DNA of 64,000 bases, from assembly GCA_963727495.1 (NCBI GenBank), contig CAVSGQ010000006.1:744001-808000 (forward strand), in the 5' to 3' direction. The notes under the pieces are model-generated. The model did not search any database and had not been told where the DNA came from. It saw only the letters and a list, made by a program, of their open reading frames with translations. This document shows positions 58,653-64,000 of the stretch, in pieces. Source of the stretch: Actinophytocola sp963727495. Its GTDB lineage: Bacteria > Actinomycetota > Actinomycetes > Mycobacteriales > Pseudonocardiaceae. A program made the translations under genes and the position numbers. The stretch's first letter is position 1. The number at the start of each line of letters is the position of its first letter.

Positions 58653-59453
58653 CTACTTGCTCGCCACCCGGCGGTACTTGGCCACCGACAGCGGAACGAA
58701 GATCACCAGGACCGCGAGCGACGAGACCACCGCGTAGAGCAGCGCGTGCTCGGAGGGCCAGCCCGGGGGCGGGGTCATCTGCGGCGGCGCCTCGTTGCCG
58801 AACAGGTCACGCACGGACTGGATCACCGCGGTGAACGGGTTCCACTCGGCGATCGCCTTCAGCGGGCCCGGCATCGTGCCCGCGCCGACGAAGGCCGAGG
58901 AGATGAACGACACCGGGAACAGCCAGACGATGCCCGCGCTCTGCGCCACCTCCACGCTCGGCACCGACAGCCCGATCAGCGCGCCGATCCACGACATCGC
59001 GAAGCCGAACAGCAACAGCAGCAGGTAGGCGGCCACCGCGTCCAGGAAGCTGCCGCGGATCCGCCAGCCGACCAGCAGCCCGCACAGCGACATGATCAGC
59101 AGGGCCATCCCGCTGACCACGAGGTCGGACGTGGTGCGGCCGAGCAGCACGGCGAGCCGCGACATGGGCAGCGAGCGGAACCGGTCGATGATGCCCTTCT
59201 GCAGGTCGTTGCACAGGCCGATCACCGTGAACGCCGAGTTGAACGCCGTGGTCTGCACGAAGATGCCGGCGATCAGGAACTCGCGGTACTGGCCGCCGCC
59301 GAGCGCGCCGCCGAAGACGTAGGCGAACAGCAGCACGAACATGATCGGCTGGATGACCGCGGCGAACAGCCAGTCGGCGTTGCGCCGGACGTTGAGCAGG
59401 TTGCGCCAGGCGACGATGCCGCCGTCGCGGACTCCCTGGGACAGCACGGTCAT
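58653..59453 (-). CDS. ABC-2 type transporter permease (DrrB family)
   Basis: A 266-residue six-helix permease: WRNLLNVRRNADWLFAAVIQ, PIMFVLLFAYVFGGALGGGQ, YREFLIAGIFVQTTAFNSAF, and the ABC-2 signature DLQKGIIDRFRSLPMSRLAV; helices continue to LVIFVPLSVAKYRRVASK. It overlaps the ATPase gene by ATGA and with it forms a DrrAB-type exporter for drugs or lipids. Convergent with nat (10-base gap). Confidence 0.93.
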   Translation of the reverse strand: MTVLSQGVRDGGIVAWRNLLNVRRNADWLFAAVIQPIMFVLLFAYVFGGALGGGQYREFLIAGIFVQTTAFNSAFTVIGLCNDLQKGIIDRFRSLPMSRLAVLLGRTTSDLVVSGMALLIMSLCGLLVGWRIRGSFLDAVAAYLLLLLFGFAMSWIGALIGLSVPSVEVAQSAGIVWLFPVSFISSAFVGAGTMPGPLKAIAEWNPFTAVIQSVRDLFGNEAPPQMTPPPGWPSEHALLYAVVSSLAVLVIFVPLSVAKYRRVASK

Positions 59454-60427
59454 GACGACTCCCCCGCACCTTCCTCGGCGGCATGGCCGGTCAGCGACAG
59501 GAACACGTCGTCGAGCGTCGGGCGGTGCAGGCCGACGTCCAGCACCACCACCCCCTCGGCGTCGAGCCTGCGCAGCGCCTCGATCAACGACTTGGGCCCG
59601 GCGTCGACCAGGACCTGGATCCGCCTGCCGTGCGTCTCGACGTCCGGCTCGCCCGAGCCGACCTCGGCCAGCACCCGGGTGGCGGCCGCGAGCTCGCCCT
59701 GCTCGGCCACGACGATCTGCAGCACCTCGCCGCCGACCTGGGCCTTGAGCTGGTCCGCCGTGCCGGTGGCGATGACCTTGCCGTGGTCGATGACGAGGAT
59801 CGTGTCGGCCAGCCGGTCGGCCTCCTCCAGGTACTGGGTGGTGAGCAGCACGGTGGCCCCGTCCGCCACGAGCTCGCCGATCACCTCCCAGGTGTCGAGG
59901 CGCCCGCGCGGGTCGAGCCCGGTGGTCGGCTCGTCGAGCAGCACCACGGCCGGCTCGGCGACCAGCGCCCCGGCGAGGTCGAGGCGGCGCCGCATGCCGC
60001 CCGAGTAGGTCTTGGCCGGCCGGTCGGCGGCGTCGTCGAGCCGGAAGCGGGCGATCAGCTCCCGCGAGCGCACCCGCGCGTCCGCCTTGTTCTTGCCGTA
60101 GAGCCGGCCGACCATGTAGAGGTTCTCGTAGCCGGTGAGGTTCTCGTCGACGGCCGCGTACTGGCCGGACAGGCCGATCGAACGGCGCACCGCGTCGGCC
60201 TCGGCCAGCACGTCGTGGCCGGCCACCCAGGCGCGACCGGAGTCCGGCCGCAACAAGGTGGTGAGGATCCGGACCGCGGTGGTCTTGCCCGCGCCGTTCG
60301 GCCCGAGCAGGCCCAGCACGGTGCCGGTGGGTATCTCGAAATCGATGCCGTCGAGCGCGCGGGTGGACCCGAACGTCTTGACCAGCCCTTCGGCGCGCAC
60401 GGCGACTTCCGGCGCGGTCGGTGACAT
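59450..60427 (-). CDS. ABC transporter ATP-binding protein (DrrA family)
   Basis: A 325-residue ATPase. Walker A GPNGAGKTTAVRIL, Q-loop region GLSGQYAAVDENLTGYENL, signature YSGGMRRRLDLAGALV, Walker B VVLLDEPTTGLD, and TTQYLEEAD, in which Gln stands at the switch histidine, as usual for DrrA. The C-terminal 90 residues (EVLQIVVAEQGELAAATRVL to the end) form the DrrA regulatory domain. Such exporters give resistance to anthracyclines or move lipids. Start ATG at 60427. Confidence 0.94.
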   Translation of the reverse strand: MSPTAPEVAVRAEGLVKTFGSTRALDGIDFEIPTGTVLGLLGPNGAGKTTAVRILTTLLRPDSGRAWVAGHDVLAEADAVRRSIGLSGQYAAVDENLTGYENLYMVGRLYGKNKADARVRSRELIARFRLDDAADRPAKTYSGGMRRRLDLAGALVAEPAVVLLDEPTTGLDPRGRLDTWEVIGELVADGATVLLTTQYLEEADRLADTILVIDHGKVIATGTADQLKAQVGGEVLQIVVAEQGELAAATRVLAEVGSGEPDVETHGRRIQVLVDAGPKSLIEALRRLDAEGVVVLDVGLHRPTLDDVFLSLTGHAAEEGAGESS

Positions 60428-60571
60428 GACGACTCCCCCTGACTGATGCGATCGTGCGTCGGCGACTGTAGCGCCGGGCACCGACATTTCGGACCGATTT
60501 ACCCGCGGCACACCGATCGGGTACGCGAAAATCGTTGCCGGACGAGGACTTCCGCACGGAGGAGCACGCCG

Positions 60572-61021
60572 ATGAGCACACCCGGTCCGGGCCCGCAGCA
60601 CGGGCCGCCTCCCGGCAGCCAGCCGCCGGGCTACGGCTACCCGCCCCCGTCCGCCCCGTCCGGGCGCGCGGGCGTGCTGGTGCTCGGGCTGGTCGCCGGC
60701 CTGGTGCTGGGCGCGGGCGCGCTCGGCCTGGCCTGGGCGCTGAGCGGGCCGGGCGGCGGGTCGGGCGGTGACCCGCACGCCGACGCGGTGGCGGTCTGCG
60801 GGATCGTCGAGCGGACGAAGACCCCCGACCTGGACACCCCGCTCGAGGACCTGCGCCGGTGGGGCGTCTCCGAGCTGGGTCCGTCGATGGCCAAGCAGGA
60901 TCCCGATCTCAAACCGCTGGCCGACGCGCTCGAGCGGACCTACAACGCGATCCGGCGGCTCGACACCAAGGAGATCGACGCCTCGGTGGACAAGGTCAGG
61001 CAGCTCTGCGCGGACCTCTAG
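60572..61021 (+). CDS. hypothetical membrane protein with Pro/Gly-rich N-terminus
   Basis: A 149-residue protein: a Pro/Gly/Tyr-rich cytosolic start (GPPPGSQPPGYGYPPPS), one membrane helix (AGVLVLGLVAGLVLGAGALG), and an outer helical domain with two cysteines (AVAVCGIVERTKTPDLD, VDKVRQLCADL) that may pair. No family recognised. GGAGGA lies nine bases before the ATG. Divergent from the ABC ATPase gene and convergent with pheA (four-base overlap of the stop codons). Confidence 0.7.
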   Translation: MSTPGPGPQHGPPPGSQPPGYGYPPPSAPSGRAGVLVLGLVAGLVLGAGALGLAWALSGPGGGSGGDPHADAVAVCGIVERTKTPDLDTPLEDLRRWGVSELGPSMAKQDPDLKPLADALERTYNAIRRLDTKEIDASVDKVRQLCADL

Positions 61022-61944
61022 CCCGTGGTACCGCCCAGGACGGCGGACAGCCACCGGGAGGCCGCGGTGTAGTCGGCGTCGGTGTGCCCGGCGGTCGCGC
61101 CGACCGCCGGGGGGCCCGGTTCCGCCTTCGGGTACGAGCCGAGGAAGCGCAGCTGCAGGCAGCGGCGGTGCAGCGCGGCCAGCGCGTCGCCGACCCGCTG
61201 CTCGGCGACGTGGCCGTCGAAGTCGAGGTAGAAGCGGTACTGGCCGAGGCGGCCCTTCTGCGGGCGGGACTCGATGCGGCTCAGGTTGATGCCGCGCAGC
61301 GCGAGCTCGGTGAGCATCTCGGCGAGCACCCCGGTCCGCTCGGCGGCGGCCACCGCGACGATCGACGTGCGGTCCGCGCCGGTCGGGGCCGGCAGCTCGC
61401 CGGGGCTGCGCAGCAGCAGGAAGCGGGTGACCGCGCCGTCGAGGTCGGCGACGCCGGTGGCCAGCACGTCGAGGGGGTAGTGGGAGGCGGCGACGGGCGC
61501 GGTGACGGCGGCGTCCCACTCGCCGGCGGCGACGCCGACCGCGGCCGCGGCCGTGGAGTTCGCGGCGGCCTGGGTGGCCTGGCCGAGGTTCTCCGCCAGC
61601 CAGCCCTGCACCTGGGCGAGCGCGTGCGGGTGGCTCGCGACGGTGCGCACGTCGGCGGCGGCGAGGCCGGTCCGGACGAGCACGGAGAACCGCACCGGGA
61701 GCACCACCTCGGCGACCGCGACCAGCGGGTCGTCCACGGCGAGCGCGTCCATGGTGGCCGAGACGGCGCCCTCCACGGAGTTCTCCACCGGCACGCAGGC
61801 GAGGTCGGCCCGGCCGGCGCGGACCTCGGCCAGCGCGCGGGGCACGGTGTCGACCGGCAGCAGCGAGTCGGCCGGGCGCGCGTAGGTCAGCGCGGCCTGC
61901 TCGGTGAAGGTGCCCTGCGGTCCGAAATAGGCGATGGTCGGCAC
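61018..61944 (-). CDS. pheA: prephenate dehydratase
   Basis: Monofunctional enzyme converting prephenate to phenylpyruvate in phenylalanine synthesis. The 308 residues comprise the periplasmic-binding-like catalytic domain (IAYFGPQGTFTEQAALTYA, VPVENSVEGAVSATMDALA, and the catalytic TRF motif in GAVTRFLLLR) and a C-terminal ACT domain (RTGVLAEMLTELALRGINLS and IESRPQKGRLGQYRFYLDF), in which the GVL and ESRP motifs bind phenylalanine for feedback control. Equivalent of Rv3838c. Confidence 0.96.
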   Translation of the reverse strand: MPTIAYFGPQGTFTEQAALTYARPADSLLPVDTVPRALAEVRAGRADLACVPVENSVEGAVSATMDALAVDDPLVAVAEVVLPVRFSVLVRTGLAAADVRTVASHPHALAQVQGWLAENLGQATQAAANSTAAAAVGVAAGEWDAAVTAPVAASHYPLDVLATGVADLDGAVTRFLLLRSPGELPAPTGADRTSIVAVAAAERTGVLAEMLTELALRGINLSRIESRPQKGRLGQYRFYLDFDGHVAEQRVGDALAALHRRCLQLRFLGSYPKAEPGPPAVGATAGHTDADYTAASRWLSAVLGGTTG

Positions 61945-62196
61945 GGGATCACCCTACGCAGGCCGAGGTCCCCGGCGCGTGCGGCGCACGGCAGGTGAAC
62001 GTCACGCGAAATCTTCGGACGACCCCGAACGCGCCGGTTTCCGGCCGGCCGGCGAGAGTGTCATGCCCGGCAACGGCTTCGACCCGCGTGGCGTATCGCT
62101 CGGTGATCCACCGTCACCCAATCGGGGTTTTCGACCGGGTTACGTGTCACCCGGATGCGGTTACGCATCGTGCGACACAAGTGCCATGCTGGAGCC

Positions 62197-62796
62197 GTGA
62201 CCGCCGATTCGGAGGCAGAGAGCTCGGAACTCGCGACCGGACGATTGGCGCTGGTGCTCTGCGCGGTGGAGGAGCCGCTCGCGCGCGCGTGGGCGGACGC
62301 CGTCGCGGGACGTCGCGACGTGTGGGTGCACCGCGGCTCGGTGCTGGAGGTCGACGCGCAGGCGGTGGTGAGCCCGGCCAACTCGTTCGGCTGGATGCGC
62401 GGCGGGATCGACGCGGTGTACGCGCAAACGTTTCCGTCCGTCGAGCAGCACGTGCGCAGCGCGGTGCTCGCCTATCACGGCGGGGAGCTCCCGGTCGGCC
62501 AGGCGCTGATCGTGCCGACCGACGCGGTGTCACCGGCATGGCTGATCAGCGCGCCGACCATGCGCGAGCCGGGCGAGGTGCTGCCACCGGACACGGTGCA
62601 CCCCTACCTCGCGGCGCGCGCGGTGTTCCGGCTGTGGCGCGACGGGCGCCTGGAGGACGACCGCCCGGTGCGGCGGGTGGTGCGCACGATCGCGCTGCCC
62701 GGCCTGGGCACCGGCACCGGCGGCGTGACGCCGCAGACGTGCGCCAGACAGGTGCTGGCCGCGTGGGACGAGGTGTTCGACCCCACGCGGCCGTAG
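62197..62796 (+). CDS. macrodomain protein
   Basis: A 199-residue macrodomain. The ADP-ribose-binding core is DAQAVVSPANSFGWMRGGID (canonical NAN-G-MxGGVD region), then ALIVPTDAVSPAWLISAPTM and the C-terminal loop IALPGLGTGTGGVTPQTCAR. Macrodomains bind or hydrolyse ADP-ribose groups; this clade, with SPANSFG in place of NAAN, is common in bacteria next to phage or stress genes but is of unknown role. GTG at 62197 is chosen; an ATG at 62155 is possible. It ends 11 bases from the convergent hsp20 gene. Confidence 0.85.
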   Translation: MTADSEAESSELATGRLALVLCAVEEPLARAWADAVAGRRDVWVHRGSVLEVDAQAVVSPANSFGWMRGGIDAVYAQTFPSVEQHVRSAVLAYHGGELPVGQALIVPTDAVSPAWLISAPTMREPGEVLPPDTVHPYLAARAVFRLWRDGRLEDDRPVRRVVRTIALPGLGTGTGGVTPQTCARQVLAAWDEVFDPTRP

Positions 62797-62807
62797 GTTC
62801 GTGCTGG

Positions 62808-63281
62808 TTACTCGGTCGCGCCCTCGACGGCCGGCTGCTCGGACCGGACCGTGATCTTGCGCGGTTCGACCTTGGGCTTCGCGACGTCGCGAACCCGGAT
62901 CTTGAGCAGACCGCGGTCGTAGTCGGCCTCGACGTGCTCGGCGGTGACGTGCTCCGGGAGCGCGAACTCGCGGCGGAACTCACCGGTGCGCGTCTCGCGA
63001 ACCAGGACGCCGCCGTTGTCCTCGCGGTGCTCCTCGGTGCGCCTGCCGCTGATCAGCAGGCGGCCGTCGGCCACCTCGACGTCCACGTCCTTGTCCACGT
63101 CCAGCCCCGGAAGCTCCAGCGTCACGACGACGTCGGTGCCGTCCCGGACGACGTCGGCGGCCGGAACGAACGCCTGGCCGGTGCCGGCGAACGCGCGGCG
63201 CACCAGCGTGTCGAAGTCACTGTCGAACTGCCGCACGAGCGACCCGAACGGATCCCACATCGAACGAACTGCGAGAGCCAT
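62808..63281 (-). CDS. hsp20: Hsp20/alpha-crystallin family small heat-shock protein
   Basis: A 157-residue holdase chaperone. The N-terminal MALAVRSMWDPFGSLVRQFD is that of the Hsp18 class, the alpha-crystallin domain runs from FVPAADVVRDGTDVVVTLEL to YDRGLLKIRVRDVAKPKVE, including LPGLDVDKDVDVEVADGRLL and the LP.HV strand (FALPEHVTAEHVEADYDRGL). GGAGGGAAGAG precedes the ATG at 63281. A CIRCE element 48 bases upstream shows control by HrcA. Confidence 0.94.
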   Translation of the reverse strand: MALAVRSMWDPFGSLVRQFDSDFDTLVRRAFAGTGQAFVPAADVVRDGTDVVVTLELPGLDVDKDVDVEVADGRLLISGRRTEEHREDNGGVLVRETRTGEFRREFALPEHVTAEHVEADYDRGLLKIRVRDVAKPKVEPRKITVRSEQPAVEGATE

Positions 63282-63328
63282 CTCTTCCCTCCCTCTCCAG
63301 GCCTCCACCTGGGTGTTCCTCGACCGAA

Positions 63329-63355
63329 TTAGCACTCGGCCGTCATGAGTGCCAA
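63329..63355. promoter_or_regulatory. CIRCE element (HrcA operator) upstream of hsp20
   Basis: TTAGCACTC-N9-GAGTGCCAA, differing from the CIRCE consensus (TTAGCACTC-N9-GAGTGCTAA) at a single base. It lies 48 bases upstream of the hsp20 start. HrcA is the known heat-shock repressor for this site; no hrcA gene is in the window. Confidence 0.93.
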
Positions 63356-63499
63356 CGAACGAGGGGTCCCGGGTGTTCCCGGCGGGCGACGCCGACGACC
63401 GGCGCGTGCACGAGCGAAGATTCACACGACGGGTGGACGCAGAAATTCGGGAATCCGGGTTGGGTGGGAGTCGACCGGATTTCCGAGCAAGGAGGTCGA

Positions 63500-63886
63500 A
63501 TGTCGCTGACGGTGTCCCCCGAGTTGCTGGCCAAGGCTCAGCGCGGGCCGGTGTCCGACGACGATTTCATCGCGTGTATTCGTGATTCGCTGCCCTACGC
63601 CTGGTCCGTGGTCACCGGCGTCGCCGAGCGGCTGGCGTCCGGCGGCGGGCCCTGCGCCGACCACCGGCAGGAGCCGCCGGACGAGAACGCCCGGGGGCAG
63701 CTGTTGCGCCTGGTGGGCAGCGATGCCATGCGGGCCGCGGTGGAGCGGCACTTCAACGTCCGGCTGGCGTTCCAGAACTGCCACCGGCTCGCGATGTTCG
63801 ACCCGGCCGCGCACCGCGAGTACGGCGAGTTCATCAGCCCGCGGGCACAGTTGCTCAACCAGCGCCCCGAACTGGTGAACTGCTGA
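63500..63886 (+). CDS. SCO5389 family protein
   Basis: A 128-residue protein of the actinobacterial SCO5389 family: MSLTVSPELLAKAQRGPVSD, FIACIRDSLPYAWSVVTGVA, PPDENARGQLLRLVGSDAMR, HFNVRLAFQNCHRLAMF and the C-terminal SPRAQLLNQRPELVNC with paired cysteines at 103 and the end. Function unknown; conserved across Streptomyces and Pseudonocardiaceae. The ATG at 63500 is chosen because AAGGAGG lies six bases upstream. A strong terminator follows. Confidence 0.9.
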   Translation: MSLTVSPELLAKAQRGPVSDDDFIACIRDSLPYAWSVVTGVAERLASGGGPCADHRQEPPDENARGQLLRLVGSDAMRAAVERHFNVRLAFQNCHRLAMFDPAAHREYGEFISPRAQLLNQRPELVNC

Positions 63887-63924
63887 CCCGAGAAGGGGAG
63901 CCCGACGCGGCTCCCTTTCTCGGG
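63887..63924. terminator. strong hairpin terminator after the SCO5389-family gene
   Basis: CCCGAGAAGGGGAGCC / GGCTCCCTTTCTCGGG, a 16-pair stem with one G-T pair and a six-base loop, starting next to the stop codon at 63884-63886. Also well placed for the convergent frame that ends at 63939. Confidence 0.9.
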
Positions 63925-63938
63925 TGCATTTCATGCGG

Positions 63939-64000
63939 TCATGGCGATAATTCCATCTCGAGATCCAGCTCGTCCCGGACGGGGATTCCGTCGTGGCCCA
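63939..64000 (-). CDS. C-terminal end of an unidentified convergent gene (partial)
   Basis: The last 62 bases are open on the minus strand, reading GHDGIPVRDELDLEMELSP followed by a TGA stop at 63941-63939. The acidic ending and its place next to a two-way terminator fit the tail of a real gene that continues beyond the window. Too short to name. Confidence 0.4.
   Translation of the reverse strand, partial: GHDGIPVRDELDLEMELSP

Noticed and set aside
1..64000. tRNA, rRNA genes and CRISPR arrays
   Set aside because: I looked for cloverleaf signatures (GTTCGA-type T-arms with matching stems), rRNA segments and regularly spaced repeats and found none; a covariance-model scan could still reveal a missed tRNA.

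Overview
The window is very GC-rich DNA with dense, often overlapping genes, many GTG starts and ATGA/GTGA junctions. Its gene content points to an actinomycete of the Mycobacteriales/Pseudonocardiales, most likely a Pseudonocardiaceae such as Amycolatopsis. It carries arabinogalactan genes (dprE1, dprE2, the UbiA phosphoribosyltransferase, PAP2 phosphatase, glf, glfT2) but shows no mycolate genes. Many loci keep the neighbourhood seen in Mycobacterium tuberculosis between about Rv3779 and Rv3838c: GtrA/Rv3789, DprE1, DprE2, Rv3806c, Rv3807c, GlfT2, Glf, the Rv3813c HAD protein, the Rv3779-like membrane protein, SerS, Rv3835, Rv3836 and PheA. The order is scrambled and accessory blocks lie in between. 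The genus assignment is inference.

Layout. 1-3155: end of a GNAT gene, GtrA, a 168-bp CTAG-ended repeat, then dprE1-dprE2. 3201-7814: a type VII secretion-linked polymorphic toxin locus: YbaB-like protein, WXG-like protein, a toxin with a RelA/SpoT-type nucleotide synthetase domain, its putative immunity gene, a second toxin with a YwqJ-like deaminase domain (frameshifted in this sequence), and a YwqK-family antitoxin. 7807-9195: endonuclease V and a pentapeptide-repeat protein. 9333-11963: a second YbaB/WXG module without an obvious toxin domain. 11970-15394 (minus): UbiA, PAP2, Glf and an endonuclease III-like protein. 15553-19164: LLM oxidoreductase, membrane protein, HAD hydrolase, SixA-like phosphatase, cold-shock protein. 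19231-36503: a large envelope-glycan block with GlfT2, a GlfT2 paralogue, several GT2 enzymes, YfhO-like and Rv3779-like membrane proteins, a Wzx/MurJ-like flippase and a secreted glucose/sorbosone dehydrogenase-like protein with LGFP repeats.

36524-44107 is mostly housekeeping and regulatory: TetR/SCO6745 pair, L-2-hydroxyglutarate oxidase, ECF42 sigma factor with its DGPF partner, ZIP transporter, a frameshifted EamA transporter, SerS. 44182-50101 holds Rv3835- and Rv3836-like genes and a minus-strand RtcB / MerR / VIT-vWA set with a striking dyad promoter. 50143-56096 has a TetR-AurF diiron oxygenase pair, a SigD/ShbA sigma factor and a two-component system. A second 168-bp CTAG repeat sits at 56093-56260 and supplies the stop codons of both flanking genes. 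56257-64000 ends with a DUF4232 lipoprotein, NAT, a DrrAB-type ABC exporter, PheA, a macrodomain protein, a CIRCE-controlled Hsp20 and an SCO5389-family protein.

How it fits together. UbiA, PAP2, DprE1 and DprE2 make the decaprenyl-phospho-arabinose donor. Glf makes UDP-galactofuranose and GlfT2 polymerises galactan. The GtrA, GT2 and YfhO proteins look like the parts of a lipid-linked sugar flip-and-transfer system. Three genes (near 6,750, 16,965 and 41,945) appear broken by single-base shifts in GC-rich stretches; sequencing error is a real possibility for each.
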